From: Flavobacterium sp. H122
GTDB taxonomy: Bacteria; Bacteroidota; Bacteroidia; Flavobacteriales; Flavobacteriaceae
Direction: 5' to 3'
Assembly (NCBI RefSeq): GCF_004959765.1
Contig: NZ_SJZD01000001.1
Location: forward strand, 603,386 to 667,385
DNA length: 64,000 bases
How positions within the stretch are numbered: the first letter of the stretch is position 1; every line of letters begins with the position of its first letter. Both the position numbers and the translations under genes were made by a program. The notes under the pieces are model-generated. The model was not told where the DNA came from, did not search any database, and saw only the letters and a list, made by a program, of their open reading frames with translations. This document shows, piece after piece, positions 44,041 to 51,772 of this stretch.

Positions 44041-45117
44041 ATGAAAATCATCAATCAAATCATCAAACCTCTATCATTAATTTTAACTGCCTTTTTAAGT
44101 TCAGGAACATACGGACAAAACCAAATAAACATTGAAGTTTATCCCAAAAAACCTCTACTTGAAAAACTAAATGAAAATTATGTATCAAACTTCGATTTTA
44201 AAATCGAAAATAAAAGTGCCGACACATTAAAACTGACTAAAATTCTAGTACGCCATTTTGACCAAAATAATGTACTGATACAACAAAAATTTTTAGACAA
44301 TAATGGAACTGCACCTAGTATAAACACCATTCCATCCACTAGTTGGGATGGTGTTTCTAAAAAACTGGTATTTAATCCATTTCCTGAAATAAACTCTGCA
44401 ACAACTAAACTTGAGTACATTTTCACTTTTAATGATCAGATAGAAATCAAGCAAACTGTAATTCCTGAAAAATACGAGCAGGATGTGGATTTCATATTAC
44501 CTTTAAAAGAAAAAATGCTGGTTTATGACGGACATGATCTAAACTCACATCACCGCAGATTTGATTATGAGTTCGCACCTATAAAACAATTAGGTTTTAC
44601 CGGAAACTTTATGCGGTATGCTTACGATTTTGCAGTTTTGGATAAAGACAATAAGCAATTCACAAACCAAGGAACCAATAATGAAGAATGGATTGGCTTT
44701 GGCAAAGAAGTACTTGCCGTAGCCGATGGAGAAATTGCAGCTATAGAAACCTATCAGCTTGACAACAAACAATTCGATGTTCCTTCCTTAAAAAACAATC
44801 CGCTGGCATTATACGGAAACTATGTTGTCATAAAACACAAAAACAATGTTTTAAGTATGTATGCGCATTTAAAGAACAAAAGTTCATTAAATTTGAAAAA
44901 AGGCGATTTAGTAACAAAAGGACAAGTAATAGGATTAATAGGAACATCCGGCAGTTCTTTCTTCCCTCATTTACATTTTGAAGTAAGAACAAATATCAAC
45001 CACGATGCTGAAGGAATTCCTTCCTATTTCTCAAACTTTGAACTTTATTCAGGAAAAACAAAAAAATCTCTAAAAAAGAGAACAGTTAATACAGGGGACA
45101 TTATCCAATCAAAATAA
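44041..45117 (+). CDS. Secreted M23-family metallopeptidase
   Basis: The signal peptide ends near residue 25 (TYGQ). The C-terminal LytM-like domain (about 165-330) has HHRRFDYEF and RYAYDFAVLD near its N-terminal end, VADGEIAAIE, YGNYVVIKHKNNVLSMYAHL and PHLHFEV with the last two zinc/catalytic histidines. Whether the first zinc ligand is the HHRRFD histidine or is replaced near YAYDF is not clear to me. A peptidoglycan endopeptidase or its inactive activator form is likely. It belongs to the PadR-PspC operon. Confidence 0.85.
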   Translation: MKIINQIIKPLSLILTAFLSSGTYGQNQINIEVYPKKPLLEKLNENYVSNFDFKIENKSADTLKLTKILVRHFDQNNVLIQQKFLDNNGTAPSINTIPSTSWDGVSKKLVFNPFPEINSATTKLEYIFTFNDQIEIKQTVIPEKYEQDVDFILPLKEKMLVYDGHDLNSHHRRFDYEFAPIKQLGFTGNFMRYAYDFAVLDKDNKQFTNQGTNNEEWIGFGKEVLAVADGEIAAIETYQLDNKQFDVPSLKNNPLALYGNYVVIKHKNNVLSMYAHLKNKSSLNLKKGDLVTKGQVIGLIGTSGSSFFPHLHFEVRTNINHDAEGIPSYFSNFELYSGKTKKSLKKRTVNTGDIIQSK

Positions 45118-45137
45118 TCAAACTAAAAATAAAGGTT

Positions 45138-45860
45138 ATGTTAAAAATCAAAAATATTGCCGGAAGTTTTTTTACCTTACTCTCGATAAGTGCGTCAACA
45201 GTTTCATGTAATAAATCCAAAACAAACTCAATCGCAGCTGAAACCAAAAACACTTTGGAAAACGTCAGCAAAATAGAAGTATCAGGTCTTGTAAGATGTG
45301 AATTAAAACAAAATAATACAGCTAAAATAGATATTGAAGCTCCGGAAAATTTAAAAAAAATTATAAAAACTGAAATTGAAGGAAACATACTAAAAATTTG
45401 GATTAGCTCAGAACAAAAATTTGACCCAAAAAAAATTAAAGTAATTGTATCTCTTCCGGTTATTGAAGAAATTGAAGCTAAAGATTTAGCAGAAATTTAC
45501 AGCAGCCAGGAAATCAAAAGCAATAACTTTTCTATAACTGCAGATTCGTTTTCAAAAACTGATCTGAATATTGCATCAGAAAATATAAATCTTACCTCAA
45601 ATGACAACAGTGAAATAAAATTATCAGGTAAAGCTGTCAATGTAAACATTTCCAGTGACGGCTCAAGCGAAGTAAAAGCGTCAGACTTATTTGCCAATAA
45701 TATAAATGCAGCTGCAGAAGGAACAAGCATTATAGAAATAAAACCAATATTGTCTTTAACAGCGGCTGCCGGTAACGAAAGTAAAATCATCTACCATAAA
45801 AAGGCTAAAGTCAATAATTTTAAATCAACTGATAAAAACAATATAATTTACAAAAGCTAA
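45138..45860 (+). CDS. Head GIN domain (DUF2807) lipoprotein 1
   Basis: The 240-residue protein has a lipoprotein-type signal (ISASTVSC, Cys23). The remainder is a DUF2807 beta-helix-like adhesin domain: KIEVSGLVRCELKQNN, VSLPVIEEIEAKDLAEIY and short repeated NxS turns (SDGSSEVKASDLFANNI). GIN-domain proteins are periplasmic or surface-exposed and of unknown function. It follows the M23 gene by 20 bases and is the first of three paralogues in a row. Confidence 0.85.
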   Translation: MLKIKNIAGSFFTLLSISASTVSCNKSKTNSIAAETKNTLENVSKIEVSGLVRCELKQNNTAKIDIEAPENLKKIIKTEIEGNILKIWISSEQKFDPKKIKVIVSLPVIEEIEAKDLAEIYSSQEIKSNNFSITADSFSKTDLNIASENINLTSNDNSEIKLSGKAVNVNISSDGSSEVKASDLFANNINAAAEGTSIIEIKPILSLTAAAGNESKIIYHKKAKVNNFKSTDKNNIIYKS

Positions 45861-45937
45861 TAAACATTTCATCAGCCAAACAAAATCAACTTTACAATTA
45901 AAGATTCAAATAAACTAAAATTTAAACTTAAAAAACT

Positions 45938-46675
45938 ATGGTTAAAGTCATGATTCATTTAGTAAAAGTAGTTATAGCTGCAGTCGTAGCGTTACTATTC
46001 AGTTCCTGCAATATGAATTTCAATGGAGAATCTATTACAGGAAGCGGCAATGTAGTCACAAAAAACAGAGATTTATCCGGATTCACAAGAATTGAAGTTT
46101 CCAAAGGATTGGAATGTGAAGTTACTCAAAGTCCTGACTTTAAGGTAACTGTTGAAGCAGATGACAATTTACAAAAAGGAATTATCACTAAAGTAGAAAA
46201 CGGAACTTTAAAAATTACTTCTGAATATGGAAGTTACTTCAATGTAAAATCAAAAAAAATATACGTTTCATTACCGGTAATTGATGAATTGCAAACAACA
46301 AGCGGTTCAAATCTTTACACAAAAGGCGTTATAAAAAGCAATGGAATTCTTTTAAAATCAAGCAGCGGAAGTGACTTAAACGCAACTGTTGAATCAGAGA
46401 GAGTGGCACTGGAATCTTCCAGCGGCAGTTCATTAAAAGTAAAAGGTAAAGCAATAGATGTGAGTACTGCCTCTTCAAGCGGCAGTGATATTGATGCCCG
46501 TGAATTATTGGCCAATAACGTCAATTCTCAAAGTTCCAGCGGAAGCGACACCGACATTCATCCTATTGTCTCTTTACAGGCAAAAGCATCAAGCGGCAGT
46601 AGTATCGATTACTTTTCCAGTCCAAAAAGAAAATCGATCGAAGAATCATCCGGCGGTAGTGTGGATGCCAACTAA
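45938..46675 (+). CDS. Head GIN domain (DUF2807) lipoprotein 2
   Basis: The 245-residue protein has a lipoprotein signal (ALLFSSC, Cys26 or nearby). The GIN domain begins FTRIEVSKGLECEVTQSPDFKVTVEADDNL and ends in a regular beta-helix with SSGS turns about every 20 residues (LKSSSGSDLN, LESSSGSSLK, TASSSGSDID, SQSSSGSDTD, KASSGSSIDY). This copy has the most regular repeats of the three. ATG 45950 is an alternative start. It ends before a terminator at 46692-46725. Confidence 0.87.
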   Translation: MVKVMIHLVKVVIAAVVALLFSSCNMNFNGESITGSGNVVTKNRDLSGFTRIEVSKGLECEVTQSPDFKVTVEADDNLQKGIITKVENGTLKITSEYGSYFNVKSKKIYVSLPVIDELQTTSGSNLYTKGVIKSNGILLKSSSGSDLNATVESERVALESSSGSSLKVKGKAIDVSTASSSGSDIDARELLANNVNSQSSSGSDTDIHPIVSLQAKASSGSSIDYFSSPKRKSIEESSGGSVDAN

Positions 46676-46691
46676 AATTTACTGCTCTTAT

Positions 46692-46725
46692 AAAAAAATC
46701 ATTCCCATAGGTGAATGATTTTTTT
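46692..46725 (+). terminator. Terminator of the PadR-PspC-GIN operon
   Basis: The stem AAAAAATCATTC/GAATGATTTTTT with an 8-base loop ends the operon. The third GIN gene has its own promoter just after it. Confidence 0.85.
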
Positions 46726-46732
46726 ATATTTG
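46725..46732 (+). promoter_or_regulatory. -7 box of the third GIN gene
   Basis: TATATTTG, 21 bases before the ATG at 46754. It overlaps the end of the terminator T-run. Confidence 0.6.
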
Positions 46733-46753
46733 TGTTTACCAAATACCACAGAC

Positions 46754-47587
46754 ATGAGAAAATTTACATTGCTGGCAATTGCAATTTTAACTACAACAAT
46801 TTCTTTTGGACAAAAAAAAGAAAAAATCAAGGGCACAAAAATCCTGAAAACTGAAAAACACGATGTCGAAGCTTTTCAGGAAATTGAAATTGAAGACAAC
46901 CTGGAAGTATATTTAATAAAAGGAGATAAGAATGCTGTTGAAATTGAAGCTGATGACAATTTACATTCGGCTATTGATTATAAGACTTACGGAAAAACAT
47001 TGCGTATCAACACCAACAAAGATATTTCCACCTATAAAAAAATTGATGTACGTATTTTTTATACAGACAGCTTGAAACTGGTATCTGTAAAACACGATGC
47101 TAAATTAAATGCCATAAGCGAATTGAACTTAAAAAATGTTACTATTAAAACTTTCGATTATTCCAAGTCAGCATTAAATGTAAATGCTTCCAATTTCACA
47201 TTAATTTCAAACGATAAATCAAAAATTGATTTGAACTTAAAAAGTGAGGATGCAGCTATAGAAATGAGCAAAAACTCAGAGTTGAAAGCATTAATTAACT
47301 CAGCAAAATTAAAATTTGACATGTATCAAAAGGCATCTGCAGCAATTGAAGGTGATGCAAGCGAATTAAAATTGCGTTTGGATAACAATACAAAATATGT
47401 AGGTAAGAATTTAACTTCAAAAAACACCTCTATTATAATTGAAGGTTACACAGATTGTGACATTTTTACTAACGGCAATTTATCTGTTTCCGCATCAGGA
47501 AAAAGCAGATTATCAATCTATGGAGATCCCAAAATAGAAATCAAAAAATTTGCTGACGAAGCAGTTTTACTGAAGAAAATGAAATAA
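46754..47587 (+). CDS. Head GIN domain (DUF2807) secreted protein 3
   Basis: The 277-residue protein has a signal peptide (MRKFTLLAIAILTTTISFGQ, cleavage at FGQ) rather than a lipobox. FQEIEIEDNLEVYLIKGDKNAVEIEADDNLHSAI is the start of the DUF2807 domain, and beta-helix turns (SKSALNVNASNFTL, NDKSKIDLNLKS) follow. It is a diverged paralogue of the two genes before it but is transcribed separately. The start at 46754 follows from the promoter box. Confidence 0.85.
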   Translation: MRKFTLLAIAILTTTISFGQKKEKIKGTKILKTEKHDVEAFQEIEIEDNLEVYLIKGDKNAVEIEADDNLHSAIDYKTYGKTLRINTNKDISTYKKIDVRIFYTDSLKLVSVKHDAKLNAISELNLKNVTIKTFDYSKSALNVNASNFTLISNDKSKIDLNLKSEDAAIEMSKNSELKALINSAKLKFDMYQKASAAIEGDASELKLRLDNNTKYVGKNLTSKNTSIIIEGYTDCDIFTNGNLSVSASGKSRLSIYGDPKIEIKKFADEAVLLKKMK

Positions 47588-47592
47588 TAATA

Positions 47593-47626
47593 AAAAAAAC
47601 GTCTCAAGCTCTGAGACGTTTTTTTA
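47593..47626 (+). terminator. Terminator of the third GIN gene
   Basis: The stem AAAACGTCTCA/TGAGACGTTTT with loop AGCTC is followed by more T. The gap 47627-47814 beyond it shows no gene. Confidence 0.85.
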
Positions 47627-47814
47627 TACACTTTATCCTAAAAAATATTTTACATTTAATATGTGAATTATAAAAAGTTCAACCATTACAACCGGCACTT
47701 TAAATCACTTCTTTTATTTATTTATCACATAAATAATATCATTTCAAAAATCTCCTTTCAGAGGTTGAATTAATTTATTGAATCGCCAAAATCCAACCAA
47801 ATAAAAAGTTATAT

Positions 47815-48035
47815 AAAAAAGAAAGCCATACTGAGAAGTATGGCTTCTTTCTTTTAAGTTGTAAGTGAAATTGTAATATATCTCCCAAAAACAAAAACTC
47901 AGTGACTAAGCTGTGGCATTTACCATATTATGTTGAAGAATTTACCCAATTTAAGAAACTAAATAGATATGATAAAGCTTGTCACACTAAGAATTTTCAC
48001 TCAAACTTAAAGGTTTGTTTACTTGATTAAGAACG
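47815..48035 (-). ncRNA. Tandem structured small RNA, copy 1
   Basis: Minus-strand unit with box TACCTTTG at 48041-48048, dyad TACGGG-TTT-CCCGTA at 48071-48085 and terminator AAGCCATACT/AGTATGGCTT at 47823-47846. The apical hairpin keeps a U-G pair (ATATGGTAA instead of ATATGATAA). The closing stem CTTTAAGTT...AACTT with GTGAAA/TTTCAC is stronger than in the middle copies. It is the most diverged copy and carries several indels. The start of transcription is estimated, not known. Confidence 0.72.
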
Positions 48036-48125
48036 TAAGACAAAGGTATCTCGGCCAGTTCATTTTTCCTTACGGGTTTCCCGTACATTTTGTTAAAATT
48101 CAAATAGCCCCGCTATTTTAAAAGC

Positions 48126-48349
48126 AAAAAAAAAGTCATACTAAAAAGCATGACTTTCTTTATCTTTTAAGTTAAAAGTGAATTTTATATCTCTCCCAAA
48201 AACAAAAACTCTGTGATAAAGTGTGGTATTTTATCATATTTATGTTGAAGAATTTACCCAAAATAAGAAAACTGAATGCATATGATAAAGCTCTGTCACA
48301 ATAGAATTTTTCACTCAAACTTAAAGGTTTGTTTACTTGATTAAGAACG
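48126..48349 (-). ncRNA. Tandem structured small RNA, copy 2
   Basis: Box TATCTTTG at 48355-48362; dyad at 48385-48399 (arms reduced to TACG/CGTA). Closing stem: 5' strand 48311-48326 (CTTTAAGTT...GTGA) with 3' strand 48164-48181. Apical stem: TTTATCATAT (48280-48289) with ATATGATAAA (48230-48239). Terminator hairpin of 10 bp at 48126-48158, followed by nine T. The conserved single-stranded GTTTTTGGGAGAGATATA region lies between the stems on the 3' side. Confidence 0.78.
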
Positions 48350-48439
48350 TAAGTCAAAGATACCGTAGCTGTTTCAATTTCCATTACGTGTTTTCCGTAC
48401 ATTTTGTTAAAATTCAAATGGTTACGCTGTTTTAAAAAC

Positions 48440-48663
48440 AAAAAAAAAGTCATACTAAAAAGCATGACTTTCTTTATCTTTTAAGTTAAAAGTGATATTT
48501 TTATATCTCCCAAAAACAAAAACTCTGTGATAAAGTGTGGTATTTTATCATATTTATGTTGAAGAATTTACCCATAATAAGAAAACTGAATGCATATGAT
48601 AAAGCTCTGTCACAATAGAATTTTTCACTCAAACTTAAAGGTTTGTTTACTTGATTAAGAACG
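48440..48663 (-). ncRNA. Tandem structured small RNA, copy 3
   Basis: Box TATCTTTG at 48669-48676, dyad at 48699-48713, terminator 48440-48472 (AAAGTCATGC/GTATGACTTT then nine T). All pairings of copy 2 are conserved; the differences lie in loops (CCATAATAAG instead of CCAAAATAAG on the plus strand, and the sequence next to the closing stem). Confidence 0.78.
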
Positions 48664-48753
48664 TAAGTCAAAGATACCGTAGCTGTTTCAATTTCCATTA
48701 CGTGTTTTCCGTACATTTTGTTAAAATTCAAATGGTTACGCTGTTTTAAAAAC

Positions 48754-48977
48754 AAAAAAAAAGTCATACTAAAAAGCATGACTTTCTTTATCTTTTAAGT
48801 TAAAAGTGATATTTTTATATCTCCCAAAAACAAAAACTCTGTGATAAAGTGTGGTATTTTATCATATTTATGTTGAAGAATTTACCCATAATAAGAAAAC
48901 TAAATGGATATGATAAAGCTCTGTCACAATAGAATTTTTCACTCAAACTTAAAGGTTTGTTTACTTGATTAAGAACG
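48754..48977 (-). ncRNA. Tandem structured small RNA, copy 4
   Basis: Box TATCTTTG at 48983-48990, dyad TACGGG-TTT-TCCGTA at 49013-49027, terminator 48754-48786. The promoter-upstream part differs from copies 2 and 3 (CCGGAGCTG and a T-rich tract) but equals copy 6. The RNA part differs from copy 3 mainly by GGATATG for GCATATG in the apical loop. Confidence 0.78.
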
Positions 48978-49067
48978 TAAATCAAAGATACCGGAGCTGT
49001 TTCAATTTTTTTTACGGGTTTTCCGTACATTTTGTTAAAATTCAATTGATTCCGATGTTTTAAAAAC

Positions 49068-49289
49068 AAAAAAAGTCATACTAAAAAGCATGACTTTCTT
49101 TATCTTTTAAGTTAAAAGTGAATTTTATATCTCTCCCAAAAACAAAAACTCTGTGATAAAGCGTGGTATTTTATCATATTTATGTTGAAGAATTTACCCA
49201 AAATAAGAAAACTGAATGCATATGATAAAGCTCTGTCACAATAGAATTTTTCACTCAAACTTAAAGGTTTGTTTACTTGATTAAGAACG
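49068..49289 (-). ncRNA. Tandem structured small RNA, copy 5
   Basis: Box TATCTTTG at 49295-49302, dyad at 49325-49339, terminator 49068-49097 with seven T. It is nearly identical to copy 2 but has GCGTGG for GTGTGG on the plus strand, a variant shared with copy 7. Confidence 0.78.
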
Positions 49290-49379
49290 TAAGTCAAAGA
49301 TACCGTAGCTGTTTCAATTTCCATTACGTGTTTTCCGTACATTTTGTTAAAATTCAAATGGTTACGCTGTTTTAAAAAC

Positions 49380-49603
49380 AAAAAAAAAGTCATACTAAAA
49401 AGCATGACTTTCTTTATCTTTTAAGTTAAAAGTGATATTTTTATATCTCCCAAAAACAAAAACTCTGTGATAAAGTGTGGTATTTTATCATATTTATGTT
49501 GAAGAATTTACCCATAATAAGAAAACTAAATGGATATGATAAAGCTCTGTCACAATAGAATTTTTCACTCAAACTTAAAGGTTTGTTTACTTGATTAAGA
49601 ACG
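49380..49603 (-). ncRNA. Tandem structured small RNA, copy 6
   Basis: Box TATCTTTG at 49609-49616, dyad TACGGG-TTT-TCCGTA at 49639-49653, terminator 49380-49412. It looks identical to copy 4 in the transcribed part and in the promoter-upstream region, which points to duplication of a multi-unit block. Confidence 0.78.
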
Positions 49604-49693
49604 TAAATCAAAGATACCGGAGCTGTTTCAATTTTTTTTACGGGTTTTCCGTACATTTTGTTAAAATTCAATTGATTCCGATGTTTTAAAAAC

Positions 49694-49915
49694 AAAAAAA
49701 GTCATACTAAAAAGCATGACTTTCTTTATCTTTTAAGTTAAAAGTGAATTTTATATCTCTCCCAAAAACAAAAACTCTGTGATAAAGCGTGGTATTTTAT
49801 CATTTTTATGTTGAAGAATTTACCCAAAATAAGAAAACTGAATGGATATGATAAAGCTTTGTCACAATAGAATTTTTCACTCAAACTTAAAGGTTTGTTT
49901 ACTTGATTAAGAACG
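49694..49915 (-). ncRNA. Tandem structured small RNA, copy 7
   Basis: Box TATCTTTG at 49921-49928, dyad TACGGA-TTT-CCCGTA at 49951-49965, terminator 49694-49723. The RNA has a T change in the apical 3' region (CATTTTTATG on the plus strand), which costs one base pair of the apical stem. Confidence 0.76.
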
Positions 49916-50005
49916 TAATTCAAAGATATCACAGCTGATTCATTTTTTCTTACGGATTTCCCGTACATTTTGTTAAAATTCAAACAGATCAGCAGCTTTA
50001 AAAGC

Positions 50006-50230
50006 AAAAAAAAAGTCACCCTAAAAGCGCGACTTTCTTTATCTTTTAAGTCAAAAAGTGAAATTGTTAATATCTCCCAAAAACAAAAAACTCTGTGATA
50101 AAGTTGTGGTATTTTACCGTATTATGTTGAAGAATTTACCAAAATAAGAAAACTGAATGGATATGATAAAGCTCTATCACAACAGAAATTTTCACTTAAA
50201 CTTAAAGGTTTATTTACTTGATTAAGAACG
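50006..50230 (-). ncRNA. Tandem structured small RNA, copy 8
   Basis: Box TATCTTTA (one mismatch to consensus) at 50236-50243, dyad TACGGA-TTT-TCCGTA at 50266-50280 (perfect, with changes on both arms relative to copy 1). Terminator 50006-50037, with several changes in the stem that mostly keep pairing. The closing stem pairs AAGTT with GACTT (a U-G pair) and has GTGAAA/TTTCAC. The apical stem has ATACGGTAAA, two G changes and one A-C mismatch. Confidence 0.72.
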
Positions 50231-50700
50231 TAAGTTAAAGATAATGAGCCTTTTTCATATTTTATTACGGATTTTCCGTACATTTTGCTAATTTTTTCTT
50301 ACAAATAATTGAGTTTTTTATCTTATCACCTTAGTGAAATTTGATTTTTCACAAATAACTGCAACTTAACTACAAATTAAACAGGGCTGTTGCATACTGT
50401 ACGATAGAATATCCCAATCAAAAAACTTAGTCCGTTAAACGGATAAAAAAGCAATTTCATCGTCTAAAAACTCATTTTAAATATTTTTTAAGTAAGTTAA
50501 AATATTTATAAGCCCACATGAATGTAGTCAGAAAATAAATTTATCATCACCTTACTGTTTTTTTGTTATCAATATTAAAAAACTGAATAAAATGAAAATC
50601 AATTTATTACCAACAGTATATGACTTATAGTTTGCTTACTTACACAGACGTTTTTTGGACAGCAAAACATTTCATACAAATTTAAGAGAATCCTATCCAC

Positions 50701-50868
50701 AAAAAAGGAGGCCTTAAATTAAGACCTCCGATTATGTAACTCTGATTCACCATGTGATTTTCACTTTTCAGTGTAACTACTCTCAAAATGAATACTCAAT
50801 CTTGATAAATCACTTTTCAAAATAAATACTCATCCTAAAAAATCACTCCAAATGATTAATCGGAATTA
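50701..50868 (-). ncRNA. Candidate small RNA unrelated to the array
   Basis: A minus-strand terminator (GGAGGTCTT/AAGGCCTCC with one G-T pair, then six T, 50701-50729) has no protein gene in front of it. A box TACATTTA lies at 50874-50881. AGTGTAA at the putative 5' end (50866-50872) pairs with TTACACT (50770-50776), enclosing two imperfect repeats of about 33 bases. The rest of the gap 50288-51020 is AT-rich with no gene visible. Confidence 0.45.
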
Positions 50869-50873
50869 CACTA

Positions 50874-50881
50874 TAAATGTA
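50874..50881 (-). promoter_or_regulatory. Possible -7 box of the 50.7-kb RNA candidate
   Basis: TACATTTA on the minus strand matches seven of eight consensus positions, the same last-base change as array copy 8. Confidence 0.35.
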
Positions 50882-50991
50882 CAGCTTTTTTCGTAAATCG
50901 AACCAATAAAAAAAGAACTTAACAGATGTTTAACACAATTACATTTAATGAAAAACCTGCTTCAAAAACGAAGATTTTGTATCTAAAAAAG

Positions 50992-50999
50992 TATCTTTG
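50992..50999 (+). promoter_or_regulatory. -7 box of rdgB
   Basis: TATCTTTG, 22 bases before the ATG at 51021. Its last three bases are the TTG of a longer frame, which is therefore not the start. Confidence 0.6.
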
Positions 51000-51020
51000 T
51001 CTAATCAATATTTCATCAAA

Positions 51021-51596
51021 ATGCAACTCGTTTTCGCTTCAAACAACAAAAACAAAATCAAAGAAATCCAACAATTAGTTCCTTCTGAAATACAAATAGT
51101 AAGTCTGGAAGACATAGGCTGTAATGTTGACATACCTGAAACTGCCGATACCATTGAAGGCAACGCAATTTTAAAAGCTGCTTATGTCACACAAAATTAT
51201 GGTTATCCTTGTTTTGCTGACGACAGCGGATTGGAAGTTGACTGCCTGAATGGAGCTCCAGGAGTATACTCGGCACGTTATGCAGGAGAACCTAAAGACG
51301 ATACTAAAAACATTGAAAAACTTTTAGCAGTACTCAAAGAAGAATCTAATCGTAAGGCAAACTTTAAAACTATTATCTGTCTGAATATAAACGGAGAACA
51401 ACATCTATTTACCGGCATTATAAACGGTGAAATAATTTCTGAAAAAAGAGGCACAAATGGATTTGGTTATGACCCGATATTTGTTGCTGAAGGGTATAAT
51501 AAAACTTTTGCCGAACTTTCAATAGAAGAAAAATCCCACATTAGCCATCGTGCCAGAGCAGTAAAACAGCTGATTGAATTTTTAAAACTGAAATAA
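51021..51596 (+). CDS. rdgB: Non-canonical purine NTP pyrophosphatase (RdgB/HAM1)
   Basis: The enzyme hydrolyses dITP, ITP and XTP to monophosphates and so keeps deaminated purines out of nucleic acids. FASNNKNKIKEI, ADDSGLEVDCLNGAPGVYSARYAG (metal and substrate site), GFGYDPIFVAEG and SHRARAV are the family motifs in order. The length of 191 from MQLVF is normal. It is monocistronic on the plus strand, just after the ncRNA region. Confidence 0.94.
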   Translation: MQLVFASNNKNKIKEIQQLVPSEIQIVSLEDIGCNVDIPETADTIEGNAILKAAYVTQNYGYPCFADDSGLEVDCLNGAPGVYSARYAGEPKDDTKNIEKLLAVLKEESNRKANFKTIICLNINGEQHLFTGIINGEIISEKRGTNGFGYDPIFVAEGYNKTFAELSIEEKSHISHRARAVKQLIEFLKLK

Positions 51597-51743
51597 CATT
51601 TTTACAAAATCCTCAACAAAACACCCTAAAAACCTCAAATTATTCAAACATCCGCAAAATGATTTTTTGTAAATTACTGATAATCAAATGATAATAAATT
51701 AACAATTAAAGAAATTCCGCTAGTTTATCTCATTAATTAGCAC

Positions 51744-51751
51744 TACTTTTG
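51744..51751 (+). promoter_or_regulatory. -7 box of the DEAD-box helicase gene
   Basis: TACTTTTG continues as TTTGCACCC, the extended form seen at other translation-related genes in this window. Confidence 0.62.
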
Positions 51752-51772
51752 CACCCAATTTAAAAATACATA

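Larger units (their letters stand above)
47815..50287 (-). repeat. Tandem array of eight 312-315-bp ncRNA units
   Basis: Anchors at 48021, 48335, 48649, 48963, 49275, 49589, 49901 and 50216 (the sequence ACTTGATTAAGAACGTAA) mark eight head-to-tail copies with periods 314, 314, 314, 312, 314, 312 and 315. In minus-strand order each unit has a dyad TACGGR-N3-YCCGTA, a TAnnTTTG box 22 bases later, a conserved transcribed part of about 220 bases and a Rho-independent terminator. Outer copies 1 and 8 are the most diverged; copies 4 and 6 share one variant and copies 2, 3 and 5 another. No unit is interrupted by other sequence. Confidence 0.9.

Noticed and set aside
48172..50019. Six minus-strand reading frames of 84-97 codons inside the array units, with near-identical products.
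   Set aside because: The frames run through the terminator hairpin, its T-run and the promoter box of the next unit, are broken by indels in copies 1 and 8, and show no excess of silent changes. They follow from the repeat, not from coding selection.
47815..50287. The array as a CRISPR locus or minisatellite.
   Set aside because: Units are over 300 bp with no unique spacers and no cas genes, and each contains a promoter and a terminator. Neither class fits.
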